This document shows, piece after piece, positions 45,870 to 55,642 of a DNA stretch of 64,000 bases (position 1 is its first letter; the number at the start of each line of letters is the position of its first letter). The translations under genes and the position numbers were made by a program. The notes beneath the pieces are model-generated. The model ran no database searches. It saw only the letters and a list, made by a program, of their open reading frames with translations, and had not been told where the DNA came from. Origin of the DNA: Rubripirellula amarantea (GTDB lineage Bacteria; Planctomycetota; Planctomycetia; Pirellulales; Pirellulaceae). The stretch spans positions 3,605,241-3,669,240 of the forward strand of contig NZ_SJPI01000001.1 of NCBI RefSeq assembly GCF_007859865.1, in the 5' to 3' direction.

Positions 45870-48800
45870 CTAGAAAAGACCCCAATCGAGTTCAGCGGCC
45901 AAGACTTCATCGACAAGCTCGGCCGAATCGTTGGAACTCAGCGGGGCATAGAACTGTGGCAACTCGTTGTTGGCTGGATTCACTGTCACCGTTACGGTCG
46001 CTACATCGGTTCGCAGGTCGAACGCATATGCGCCGCCGGAATTGTTGGCAGGCCGATTGTCGAGCCAGGAACCCACAATCGCTGTATCACCACCAACTGC
46101 AACTGCGATCCCATACTGATCCGCTGTTGTGACTTGCTCGTTGACCAAGACACGCGTTTGTTGCCACACGCCACCGAGATCTTCAAAAAGGTAAGCCTGA
46201 CCAGAGTTATCGCCACCACCATCGGCTTGAGGTGATCCTGCAACGATGCGGGTGCCATCGATAGATACCGTGGTTCCGAAGCGGTCACCTGCGGATCCTC
46301 CATCAGCGAGCAACTTTGCTGTTTGTCCCCAATTGTTGTTGCCACCGGTGTTGCGATCATACACGTAGACGGACCCGAGCTGATTCACCCCGCCTTCGTC
46401 ATCAAGCGGTGCTCCGACGGCGACAGTCGTCCCTCGTATTGCGACACTCGTACCGAAATTGTCTGCTGCTGCTCCGTCAGGAGCTTCGAGAACTTTGAGT
46501 TCCCCCCAGTTGTCGACACCAAAGCGATCACGCTTGAATAGGTATGCCGCTCCGGAGTCATTACCCACACCGTCATGCCGAAACGCTCCGACGACGATAT
46601 GTTCGCCATCGATCGACACCGAATGCCCGAACCGATCGCCCGCGGCTTGCGTGCTACCCGTCAGTTTCTTGACTTGACCCCAGTTGTTCGCTCCACCCAT
46701 GTCACGTTTAAACACGTAGGCCGCGCCCGAAGCACTTCCCAAGGGATCCGCAGTGCTCGCCCCGACGACGATCTCGTCACCGGACAAGTCCACGGATCGA
46801 CCGAATAGGTCACGCTTGACGGTGTCGTCGCCATGCAGTTTCACCACTTGGCCCCAGTTATCGGGTCCACCTTCGTTGCGTCCAAACACGTAGACAGCAC
46901 CGGCTCGGAACCCGAGTTCTCCATCGTATTGAGCACTGACAGCAACCGTGTCGCCGTCGATTGCTACGCTCCACCCGAACGATGACTGGGCGACTGCATC
47001 GCCGGACAATTGTGCAACCTGCGTCCATGAGTTGGGTTGGGTACGCTGATAAACAAACGCTGAACCTGCGTTGGTCACACCACCCGGGTCATCTGAGTAA
47101 GCACCGACGACCGCGAAGTCTCCGTCGACATCAACGCTATAGCCTAAACGATCGCCAACGCTAGCAGTGCTGCTGACCAGTTCCGCATCGGTGATTGCAA
47201 TTGTGTAGTCGAATGAATCGGTGCCAGTAAAGCCAGTGTTAGGGGTGTAAGAGAATGTTCCATCGCCGTTGTCGGCAACCGTTCCGTTGGAAGCTTGGGT
47301 ATTACCAACGACGCCAACGTTCCCAGCAGGACTGTCATTGGGCAACACTGAAATCGTGACGTTCGTATTTTCGGTTGAAACGACTGCGTCATCGACTGCA
47401 TTTAATTCGGGTGGGTCAACTGTGACCACGAGCGTGTCAGATCCAGATCCTCCATCGGAATCAACTACATTCACGGTGATCGTGTAAACGCCCCCGGTGT
47501 TGTAATTGTGGAATAGATTTAGATCATCGTCAGGACCAAGATTGACTACGACCGGTGATGAACCATCACCGTAATCAATCGTGGCAGTCTGCGAATCAAG
47601 CACACCGGCATCGGCAATCGCAATTCCACTGCGAGAGAACGAACCATTCGCTGTTGAGGGAACCGTTTCGGGAGATCCCAGTTCGATCGTCGGGGCTGCG
47701 TTGGTTATGTTCAGATCGACCATTTCCACGGACGTAAAGCCATCCACATCGGTAACGGTCAGGGTTAACACCTGAGTGCCAGGGCCATCCGCGACGCTAC
47801 CCGTCCATGTCCAGGTGCCATTGGTGTTGTCGACCACGTTGCCAAAGTCGGCGGTGATCGTGGAAGCAAACTGAAGCGTACCCGTCGCTGTCAGAATCTC
47901 GCCCTCTTCACCAGAAACACTGGCAACATCAGCAGCAACTAATGGGAATGTAATTCGCCAAGGCTCTTGTCCATGGATGCCATCATCAGCGGCAAAGAAA
48001 AGCTGATCATCCATCGCGACAGGGAAAAAATTGTTGTAGGAGTACGCTCCATAAACATCGAGTGAACCTGCCTCAGGGATCGGAAGGACATCGTAGACCA
48101 TTTTCGTTCCTGCTGCGGTTCCATCACTAACCCAAGGCTCAATGCCGTGGATACCATCGTTGGCAAAGAAAACTAGTTTGTCTTGGAAGGCCGTCAAGCC
48201 AAAGGGAATGTCATCAACCGATTCCGAATACATCGTTCCATCGAAAACATCTTTCAGCAAGCTCGCCGCACCACTTTCGAGTTTCCACAACTCCAGATCA
48301 TCACCTAGCGATGCATCCGCATGCGCGACAAAGTACAAGGCGTTTCCAGCGGCAGTCAGTTCTTGGGGTAACGCATTAACGCCACCCGCAGCGTTCAGAT
48401 TTGCCACCATCGTGGTGCCCGTGATATTGCCGCTGCCATCGCGAGTTGTGCTCCAGATTTCGTCGTTACTTCCGTTGAAGTAAATTTCGTTGTTGTGGAT
48501 TTCCAACTCACTGACGTTGGAAGTGACGGAATCCAGGTTTGTCGCTTGATTGCCGTCGGCGACCCATAGCTTGCCACCTTGGACGAAAAACAAGCGGTCG
48601 TCAAAGCTGGTTAGCGAACTGGGATTCACGAGCGAATTGCTATCGGCAACGTTAGTTACCTTTTCGGTGGTCGTGCCATCGCTAGTGAAAAGTTGCATCT
48701 GCCAAGTAGGAAGATCACGAGCGATAAAATAAACCTGGTTTCCAACCACGGTCATTTTGTTAACCAGCGACGAACTGCTGGTATGAATGTTTTCAACCAG

Positions 48801-50813
48801 CACCGTGCCGGCTTCGGTGCCGTCGCTCTTCCATAACTCGAAATTGACATCGTTATTGGAACCGTCGCGAGCTCTTGCATAAAAGAACGCTACGCCGTTG
48901 ACGACGGCAAAATTAGTAGGTGAGGACGAAGTGTTGCCGCTGTAAAGCTCTTTCAATTGAGAAGTGCCGGCGACGGTGCCATCAGTCTTCCAGAGTTCGA
49001 AGCCGCTCGGTCCAAGTCCCGGAAACAACACGGTACCGTTGCCAAGGTCTCCGATGATGTTGTCTTGATCCGTAAACGCTGGGAACCTGAGGGTATCGGC
49101 AAGCACGATTGTGCCTGAATCCGTTCCGTCGGATACATACAGCTTTGCGTCAGAGACAAAGTAGATTTTGTCGCCAACCTGTGTCACTGACGTGGGAGCC
49201 GATCCTAAGCTCGAAAAGTTGTTGGTCAACTGAACCTTGTCATTGGTGCTACCGCTGGTCACGAAGAGATCAGGGGAATCGAGTTCAGCGAAGAACAATT
49301 TTGTATTGCCGGCAACTGACGTGCCGATGCCATTCTGCGTTCCTCCGATAGTGGATTCAACGACAACGGTCCCTGCTGCCGTACCGTCGGTACGCCACAG
49401 GTCGGTCGTTGCATCATTCTTGACGAAGTATGCATGACTAGATGTCGTCGCCACCGGAGTGATGTTTGAGCTGGATGCACTCGCCGTCAAATTAGTGATC
49501 AGTGAAGTGCCGGTTGACGTGCCATCACTGGTCCATAGCTCAGAACCATTGATGCCATCGTCTGCGGTGAACAACAGCGTTCCATTGAAGTTGGTGAAAT
49601 CTCCTGGTGAACTGTCGGCGGTCCCCGAATTAATATCTTTGACTAGGACGATACCGCCGGTCACACCGTCGATGCTCCATAGTTCGGTGCCTTTGTTATT
49701 TGACGCTGAAGTATCGGTAGCGGCAAAGAACAACTTGCTGTTGACGTCCAACAAGCCGTAAGGGTTTTCAACTCCGGACAGCTTTTGTGTTCCTGCTGTA
49801 CTGCCGTCGCTAACCCATAATTCGGCTGGCGACGAATCGTCGTCAAACGCAGTGAAATACAATAGCGATCCCGATGCAGTCAGATCGCTAGCGTTACTAG
49901 AATAGAAGTAGTAGTAGCCATCGTTGTTTGCGTCGATATCCTTAAGCAAGAATGTTCCGCTAACGGTGCCGTCGCTGACCCACATCTCTCGTCCAAATCC
50001 ATCGGACTCCGCTGTAAAGAAAAGCTTTCCGCCGGCAGCAGTTAGCGATTGAGGATACGAGCCATAGTCGTAATAGTAGCTTTGGCCAACTTGAATATCC
50101 TTGACCACTTTTGTGCCTGACAACGTGCCATCGCTAACCCAAAGTTCTTCACCTATCGGATCCCCGTTACCATCGCTGCCCTCGTCGTGGACAAAGAATA
50201 GTTTGTCGCCAACGGCAGCAAACTCTCCACTCATGGGAGTAGATTCAAAGTCGTTTTTGATGATCACCGATCCCAGTGTGGTTCCATCAACTTTGCCTAA
50301 CGCAATGCCGCCGGAACCGGCTCCGTAAGTATAGATTTCACCGCTAAAGAACAGATCGCTGTCAACAACGGCTTTGCTCACTGGCACAAAGTCATCGACT
50401 AATTGATAAGTGCCTACGACAGTGCCGTCGGTGTACCAAATCGCTGTTCTTGGTCCGCCCTCACCAGCCGATGCGTCAAAAGTCTCAGCTTCAAACACTA
50501 GACCGCCGGCAAAGGGAAGGAAGTTTCTTGGGTCAGAAGATGCAACGCCTTCATTGATATCCAAAAATCTCATCGTGCCCGCATTTGAGCCATCGCTGAT
50601 CCAAAGTTCGTTTCCATAGGTGTCTGCGTTCGCAAAGATCGCAACGTCGCCAATGGTGGCACTCTCGGTAGGTGAGTCCGACGCGTTTGTATTCACGAGG
50701 TCGGAAACCAGATTCGCGGCTAGCAAACGGCGGTCCTCTAGTGATTCAAAACCGCGGCGGCGAGCAAGACGTTGACGACGAGAGGTCGAGGATAAGCGCG
50801 AACGTTTTTTCAT
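45870..50813 (-). CDS. Giant LEPR-XLL protein with ELWxxDGT repeats, PKD/tandem-95 domains and FG-GAP propeller (paralogue A)
   Basis: The 1647-residue protein has the same layout as the gene at 39537-44516. A very basic leader (MKKRSRLSSTSRRQRLARRR) precedes FESLEDRRLLAA. About 13 ELWxxDGT-type repeats with degenerate copies fill about 40-955. Two PKD/Ig-like domains (about 957-1125) and a tandem-95 repeat (ISVLPNDSPAGN) follow. Seven FG-GAP-type repeats occupy about 1214-1615. The C-terminus is LVDEVLAAELDWGLF. ATG at 50813 starts the basic leader directly. Similarity between the paralogues runs through the whole length but with many changes, so the duplication is not very recent. It is the first gene of the minus-strand trio with the TIGR03032-type gene and paralogue B. 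Confidence 0.88.
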   Translation of the reverse strand: MKKRSRLSSTSRRQRLARRRGFESLEDRRLLAANLVSDLVNTNASDSPTESATIGDVAIFANADTYGNELWISDGSNAGTMRFLDINEGVASSDPRNFLPFAGGLVFEAETFDASAGEGGPRTAIWYTDGTVVGTYQLVDDFVPVSKAVVDSDLFFSGEIYTYGAGSGGIALGKVDGTTLGSVIIKNDFESTPMSGEFAAVGDKLFFVHDEGSDGNGDPIGEELWVSDGTLSGTKVVKDIQVGQSYYYDYGSYPQSLTAAGGKLFFTAESDGFGREMWVSDGTVSGTFLLKDIDANNDGYYYFYSSNASDLTASGSLLYFTAFDDDSSPAELWVSDGSTAGTQKLSGVENPYGLLDVNSKLFFAATDTSASNNKGTELWSIDGVTGGIVLVKDINSGTADSSPGDFTNFNGTLLFTADDGINGSELWTSDGTSTGTSLITNLTASASSSNITPVATTSSHAYFVKNDATTDLWRTDGTAAGTVVVESTIGGTQNGIGTSVAGNTKLFFAELDSPDLFVTSGSTNDKVQLTNNFSSLGSAPTSVTQVGDKIYFVSDAKLYVSDGTDSGTIVLADTLRFPAFTDQDNIIGDLGNGTVLFPGLGPSGFELWKTDGTVAGTSQLKELYSGNTSSSPTNFAVVNGVAFFYARARDGSNNDVNFELWKSDGTEAGTVLVENIHTSSSSLVNKMTVVGNQVYFIARDLPTWQMQLFTSDGTTTEKVTNVADSNSLVNPSSLTSFDDRLFFVQGGKLWVADGNQATNLDSVTSNVSELEIHNNEIYFNGSNDEIWSTTRDGSGNITGTTMVANLNAAGGVNALPQELTAAGNALYFVAHADASLGDDLELWKLESGAASLLKDVFDGTMYSESVDDIPFGLTAFQDKLVFFANDGIHGIEPWVSDGTAAGTKMVYDVLPIPEAGSLDVYGAYSYNNFFPVAMDDQLFFAADDGIHGQEPWRITFPLVAADVASVSGEEGEILTATGTLQFASTITADFGNVVDNTNGTWTWTGSVADGPGTQVLTLTVTDVDGFTSVEMVDLNITNAAPTIELGSPETVPSTANGSFSRSGIAIADAGVLDSQTATIDYGDGSSPVVVNLGPDDDLNLFHNYNTGGVYTITVNVVDSDGGSGSDTLVVTVDPPELNAVDDAVVSTENTNVTISVLPNDSPAGNVGVVGNTQASNGTVADNGDGTFSYTPNTGFTGTDSFDYTIAITDAELVSSTASVGDRLGYSVDVDGDFAVVGAYSDDPGGVTNAGSAFVYQRTQPNSWTQVAQLSGDAVAQSSFGWSVAIDGDTVAVSAQYDGELGFRAGAVYVFGRNEGGPDNWGQVVKLHGDDTVKRDLFGRSVDLSGDEIVVGASTADPLGSASGAAYVFKRDMGGANNWGQVKKLTGSTQAAGDRFGHSVSIDGEHIVVGAFRHDGVGNDSGAAYLFKRDRFGVDNWGELKVLEAPDGAAADNFGTSVAIRGTTVAVGAPLDDEGGVNQLGSVYVYDRNTGGNNNWGQTAKLLADGGSAGDRFGTTVSIDGTRIVAGSPQADGGGDNSGQAYLFEDLGGVWQQTRVLVNEQVTTADQYGIAVAVGGDTAIVGSWLDNRPANNSGGAYAFDLRTDVATVTVTVNPANNELPQFYAPLSSNDSAELVDEVLAAELDWGLF

Positions 50814-51363
50814 AACGGAAGCCTAAGAGAGGCAAAGATAAGAGACCGAATAGAAGAGACTAGATGCGAGCTGGCAAAAAAGACACCTCGAAGTTTGGGA
50901 AAGAAGTATACCGTAAATCCGAGCAAGGGTTTAATCTCAACCCTTCACCCCCGCCAGGGGCATGCTCATCTTTATATCCGGCCAACGTTTGAGCTTGAGA
51001 AGTTACTGAATTTGGCCGGACCGTAGAAAGCACGTTTGCCCGAGTCTTTCAAACTGGGGCGCTGGACTTGCCGCATTCTTCGAAGCGTCAGGCGGATCGC
51101 AATGGGAGCTCGCCATTGCGTAACGATTGCCTCACCAGCTGAGATTGCCCCTCCGGTAGAGGGTTTGCTAGGAGGGGGTAAGGACCCGGCAGGCAGCAAG
51201 AACAACGATGTTACCTGTCGATTCTTGTCGCTGATCTTGCGATTATCGTCGAACTACCGCGGCGGGTTAGCGAGCACCCGATAGCCCAGTCAGGTATGAG
51301 CATTCTAACGCGTAGACGGACGAAGGCTTCGTTGGTCGAGTTCTTCGCACGACGGCAAATGCG
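50814..51363. other. Intergenic region upstream of giant paralogue A
   Basis: No gene is convincing. It has a perfect seven-base inverted repeat, AAGGGTT (50925-50931) with AACCCTT (50939-50945), about 110 bases upstream of paralogue A. Another, CCCCTCC (51148-51154) with GGAGGGG (51171-51177), follows the ABC transporter gene and could mark its transcript end. Neither has a T run. Confidence 0.5.
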
Positions 51364-53373
51364 TTAGGCGGCGCGGCTCATTTCGGTGCCGCAGAGGCTT
51401 TGGTAGAAACGGTTGCTCTTGATCAGGTGGTTGTGACTACCTTCGGCAGCAACTTTTCCGGATTCTATCACGACGATGCGATCCGCCATTGCCAACGATG
51501 TTGGTCGGTGCGTGATCATGATGCCCGTGCGGTCGACGAGAAACTTTGCGAGTGCCTGGTGAATCAACTGCTCACTCTCAAGGTCAATCTGGCTGGTCGC
51601 TTCATCGAGGATCAAGATATCGGGATCTCGCAAGAATGCGCGTGCGAGTGCGATGCGTTGCATCTGGCCACCTGACAATCGCATCCCGCCACCGCCAAGC
51701 ATGGTCTTGTAGCCTTCGGGAGTTTTCTGACGAATGAAGTCATCGGCGAATGCCATCTTCGCGGCGCGGACCACGGCGTGACTATCGGCTCCGGGGCTAC
51801 CGTAGCGAATGTTGTTTTCGATCGTATCGTCAAACAATACCGTTCGCTGGGTTACCAATGCGATTCGTCGGCGTAGGTCGCGGGTTCGCATTTGATCGAC
51901 TGGCACATCGTCGAGCAAAACCTGGCCTGATGTCGGATCGTCAAATCGGCAAAGAAGGCTAATGAGTGTGCTCTTGCCACCGCCGTTAGGCCCGACGATC
52001 GCGATGGTTTCGCCGTGGCGAACGGTAAGATCGACACCCTGCAAAACCGTTGGTCCCGAAGGATATTGAAAGACAATGTCGTCGAACGAAATCTTGTGGT
52101 GAGGTCGTGCGACGGACTGAGGGTTCACCGGTTCGGAAACGCGAGTTTGGCGATCAATGATTGCATACACGCGTTCGGTTGCCGCAAGGCCTCGCTGCAA
52201 TCCCGCCCAAACCTCTGATAGTTTTTTAGCCGGGTCGGACGCTCCAATCAAAGCGGCGAAGAATGTCATCACTTGCCCAACGCCAAGCGGTTGGTCGGTC
52301 ATGCGAATGCCCAGCAAGTGCGTGCCTTGATGGACCGCTAGATAACCACCTGCCAATATCGCCATGGTGACGGTACAAATGCCGAGCATTTCGCTACTGC
52401 TGCGTGCAAGCGTGTTGTAGAACGCCATCTTCATGGACTTGTGATAGAACTTCGTCGTTCCGTGCTTAAACTTTGCTCGTTCGGCACCTTGCGTATTGAA
52501 CGCCTTGACCACACGGATGCCAGCGAATGAGTTGTTGAGCAGCCCGTACATCTGGCTCATCTCTTCCATTGCTCGTCGGCTCGCGCGACGGATCGCGCGA
52601 CTCATGTGATGCATCACTAGACCGGCAAGCGGTGTGATCACCATCACCAACAACAACAATCGCGGGCAAATGTAGGCTGCGATCGACAGGCAAACGAGCA
52701 TCTTCAGCGGTTCACGTATCAATCGGCCCAACAAAGCATTGATGCCGGTCGACACGTTAGAAATGTCATTGGTGAGTCGCGCGGTAAGATCAGCCGAACC
52801 GTTTTCGCCAAACGCTTCTAGATCCAGATGCAGCGTTTTCCGAAAGAACTCATTTCGCAAGTCCAATGAAGTGCGTTCGCTAACGTACTGGACTAGCATC
52901 AAGTTGCCACCGAGTGCGACGAGCTTGATGAAGGTTCCGAAAACCAGAAGTCCCATTAGGAACAAGAGCGTTGCGTAGGCCCCGTTGGGTGCGTACGCGT
53001 CAATCCATGGTTTGACTTTTTCGAGCGACGTGATGGAATTTGCGATCAGTGTCCGCTCGTAAGTCTCGCTTTCAACTTGCTGAAGCAGGTCGATCGATCT
53101 CTCGCTGCTGAGGTTCGCGGCGGACAGCTTTTGATTGAGTGCTTCTATTTGCTGATCTTTCGCGATCAGTTGCGTCTTGGCTTCCGCGATACGAAAGTCG
53201 TTGTAGTCGGCCAGGGATTCGTGTTCCTTGTCGAAAACGACTTCTACCAGCGGATACAGCACCGAGATGTTGGCACCCCAAAGAAGGGCGACGACAAGCG
53301 AAGTGAGCAAGATGCCAACGATGGCGGCACGTCGGCGTGCAGCGATGGCGAGAACGCGTCCAAAGTTTTTCAT
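51364..53373 (-). CDS. ABC exporter (half-transporter) with coiled-coil insert
   Basis: The 669-residue protein fuses a six-helix exporter domain to an ATPase, as in MsbA and related lipid or peptide exporters. ATPase motifs: Walker A VGPNGGGKST, signature LSGGQMQRIALARA, Walker B ILILDEATSQ and H-loop MITHRPTS. Between the first and second membrane helices lies an insert of about 90 residues (about 44-135) with heptad character (AKTQLIAKDQQIEALNQKLS as landmark), which would project to the periplasm. MsbA-like proteins normally have a short loop here. ATG at 53373 is preferred; the 23-codon extension to 53442 is not conserved in type. A lone half-transporter would act as a homodimer. Confidence 0.9.
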   Translation of the reverse strand: MKNFGRVLAIAARRRAAIVGILLTSLVVALLWGANISVLYPLVEVVFDKEHESLADYNDFRIAEAKTQLIAKDQQIEALNQKLSAANLSSERSIDLLQQVESETYERTLIANSITSLEKVKPWIDAYAPNGAYATLLFLMGLLVFGTFIKLVALGGNLMLVQYVSERTSLDLRNEFFRKTLHLDLEAFGENGSADLTARLTNDISNVSTGINALLGRLIREPLKMLVCLSIAAYICPRLLLLVMVITPLAGLVMHHMSRAIRRASRRAMEEMSQMYGLLNNSFAGIRVVKAFNTQGAERAKFKHGTTKFYHKSMKMAFYNTLARSSSEMLGICTVTMAILAGGYLAVHQGTHLLGIRMTDQPLGVGQVMTFFAALIGASDPAKKLSEVWAGLQRGLAATERVYAIIDRQTRVSEPVNPQSVARPHHKISFDDIVFQYPSGPTVLQGVDLTVRHGETIAIVGPNGGGKSTLISLLCRFDDPTSGQVLLDDVPVDQMRTRDLRRRIALVTQRTVLFDDTIENNIRYGSPGADSHAVVRAAKMAFADDFIRQKTPEGYKTMLGGGGMRLSGGQMQRIALARAFLRDPDILILDEATSQIDLESEQLIHQALAKFLVDRTGIMITHRPTSLAMADRIVVIESGKVAAEGSHNHLIKSNRFYQSLCGTEMSRAA

Positions 53374-53615
53374 GAGTAGCCGTAGGTGTCCCTCGGGGGT
53401 GCGATGCTGGTCTTGTACCAAAGCGGTCCCATGCCAAGCCACTGCAATTGTTTCACCGCATTGACACTTGCTCGCAAAACACGTCCTTGGTCGATTTGAA
53501 GCCGCAATTTCGTTGGTTTATCGCGTGTTTGGTGCGAAATTCGTCAGCATGCTCCGCTTGAATCTGCTGACGTGCCGACTTTTCGAGCCTCTACCCTTGT
53601 CGTTACCATCCTTGC

Positions 53616-54293
53616 ATGACAACGTTGCTTTTCGACATCGATGGGACCCTGCTGATGACTCACAACAGTGGGTCGGGCGCACTGAAACGGGCAATGAGCG
53701 AGGAATTTGGTCTCGTTAGCCCGGACGTGGACCTTGATTTCGGCGGGCGGACAGACCGCTCGATCCTGGTTGAACTACTCACTCGCAACCGAATCGATCC
53801 TACGCCGAAGAACCAAGAACGCCTGAGTCGGCGTTATGTAGATCTATTGCCGATTGTCTTGGTCGAACATGGCGGCGTCCTGTTGCCAGGTGTCACAGAT
53901 CTGCTGACACGCATCGGCGACTTTCCCGAAATGCAGAGCTACGTGATGACGGGCAATCTCGCTCAAACGGCTCGTATGAAACTCGATCATTTTCAGCTCG
54001 GCGACTTCTTCATTGACGTCTTTGGCGGCGATCACGACGAACACCGAAATGATCTCGCAAGGCGCGCCGCTCGGAAACTTCGTGACCTTCACGGGAAGAC
54101 CGACCACGACGAATTGATTGTGATCGGAGACACCGTCGCTGATATCGAGTGTGGGCATGCGATCGGTGCGAAGGTAATCGCGGTGGCTACCGGATCGCAC
54201 GTCCGCGAACGTCTCGAGGCTGCTAAGCCTCTAGCGGTGGTAGATGACTTATCGGACGCCGATCACTTGCTGCAAATCCTGAACGCTCGTTGA
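53616..54293 (+). CDS. HAD-superfamily phosphatase, phosphoglycolate phosphatase-like
   Basis: The 225-residue hydrolase has HAD motif I FDIDGTLL (residues about 5-12), motif II in YVMTGN, the Lys in DFFIDVFGGDHDEHRNDLAR replaced by a less typical arrangement, and motif IV VIGDTVADIECGHAIGAKV. The overall pattern fits haloacid-dehalogenase phosphatases of the Gph type. dinB starts seven bases after its stop, so the two genes are probably one transcription unit. A link to nucleotide or glycolate clean-up at damaged ends is possible but unproved. Confidence 0.88.
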   Translation: MTTLLFDIDGTLLMTHNSGSGALKRAMSEEFGLVSPDVDLDFGGRTDRSILVELLTRNRIDPTPKNQERLSRRYVDLLPIVLVEHGGVLLPGVTDLLTRIGDFPEMQSYVMTGNLAQTARMKLDHFQLGDFFIDVFGGDHDEHRNDLARRAARKLRDLHGKTDHDELIVIGDTVADIECGHAIGAKVIAVATGSHVRERLEAAKPLAVVDDLSDADHLLQILNAR

Positions 54294-54300
54294 GATTGTT

Positions 54301-55476
54301 GTGATACTGCACATCGATATGGATGCGTTTTACGCCGCAATCGAACAACGCGATCATCCCGAACTTCGCGGTCGCCCGGTCGTGGTCGGGGGATCGAGTG
54401 GCCGAGGTGTGGTGGCCGCTGCAAGTTACGAAGCCCGACGCTTTGGAATTCATTCAGCTATGCCTGGACGACGAGCCTTACAGCTTTGCCCGGAAGTCGT
54501 GTTCGTCAAAAGCCGTATTGATCACTACGCGGCGATCGGCAAGCAAGTGCGAGAGATCTTTTTGCGGTACACGCCGCTTGTCCAACCGTTGTCGCTTGAT
54601 GAAGCATTTCTGGACGTCACCGGCAGCGAACGATTGTTCGGTTCGGCGGCAAAAATCGGCCGTGAAATCAAAGCTGCCATCAAGATAGAGCTTGGCCTGA
54701 CGGCATCGGTCGGGGTAGCTCCCATCAAGTTTGTCGCCAAAATCGCTAGTGATTTGCAGAAGCCAGACGGATTCGTCGAGGTTGGTTCGCAAAGCGTTCA
54801 ATCGTTCTTGGATCCCCTGCCCGTCTCGAGGTTGTGGGGTGTGGGTAGGGTGGGGCAGGAACGATTGCATCGCATGGGGCTAAGAACGATTGGCGACTTA
54901 CGCGTTCGAGAATTGGACGACTTGAAGCGTAGTTTTGGGTCGTGGGGCGAGCATCTGTGGAAACTTGCGAATGGAATCGATGAGCGAAAAGTCGTACCCG
55001 ATCGCAATGCCAAGCAAATTGGTCACGAGCGAACTTTTCATGAAGACTTGACCGACGAAACGATGTTGATCGCCGTCGTGAGCTTCCTGAGTGAGCAGGT
55101 GTCTCGACGGCTTCGACGCAACAAACGCCAAACGCGTTGTGTCTCGATCAAGTATCGCCGTGATGACTTTCGCACCTTCGCCCGATCGGAAACGCTTCCT
55201 CGGGCGACGGATTCGACTGACGAAATCTTCCGCGTGGCGATCGCATTGCTGACTGAAATGCGGTCTCGTGAACCTCGGCCGGTGCGTTTGCTGGGGGTTT
55301 CGCTCAGTTCGCTTACCGACCGCGATGCTCCGCGGCAAATGTCGTTATTCGACTTGGCGGAAAACGAAACGAGCCAGCGAGAAGTCGACAAAGTGGTCGA
55401 TGGACTGCGAGACGCCATGGGCGATCAAGCCGTTTATCGAGCTACTAGTCATGATTGGATCAAGAAGAAACGCTAA
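54301..55476 (+). CDS. dinB: DNA polymerase IV (Y family)
   Basis: DinB carries out error-prone synthesis across DNA lesions. The 391-residue enzyme has the catalytic metal ligands in HIDMDAFYAAIEQ (residues 4-16) and LSLDEAFLDVTGS (about 97-110). It also has the steric-gate region FYAAIE, the helix-hairpin-helix part RLWGVGRVGQERL, and the little-finger domain. Near the C-terminus QMSLFD matches the beta-clamp binding motif. The GTG start at 54301 gives the expected N-terminus MILHIDMDAFY. It is coupled to the preceding HAD gene with a seven-base gap. I see no LexA box with confidence. Confidence 0.95.
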   Translation: MILHIDMDAFYAAIEQRDHPELRGRPVVVGGSSGRGVVAAASYEARRFGIHSAMPGRRALQLCPEVVFVKSRIDHYAAIGKQVREIFLRYTPLVQPLSLDEAFLDVTGSERLFGSAAKIGREIKAAIKIELGLTASVGVAPIKFVAKIASDLQKPDGFVEVGSQSVQSFLDPLPVSRLWGVGRVGQERLHRMGLRTIGDLRVRELDDLKRSFGSWGEHLWKLANGIDERKVVPDRNAKQIGHERTFHEDLTDETMLIAVVSFLSEQVSRRLRRNKRQTRCVSIKYRRDDFRTFARSETLPRATDSTDEIFRVAIALLTEMRSREPRPVRLLGVSLSSLTDRDAPRQMSLFDLAENETSQREVDKVVDGLRDAMGDQAVYRATSHDWIKKKR

Positions 55477-55642
55477 TGGGAAATCCCAAGACAGTGGAGG
55501 TCTCCGATCACAGCAAGCTTCGCATGACCCATCGCTCTTTCGAAAAATGATTGCTATTGATCGCCAATGAAGGTTTCGTTAACTCCCTGTGAACTCGAGC
55601 ATGATGCTCGACCAAATCGCTCGTTCACAAGGGATTGCTAGT

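Noticed and set aside
50972-51284. Possible transposase relic in the gap before giant paralogue A
   Set aside because: GC-rich inverted strings are present, but no transposase motif, terminal repeats or target duplication could be read.
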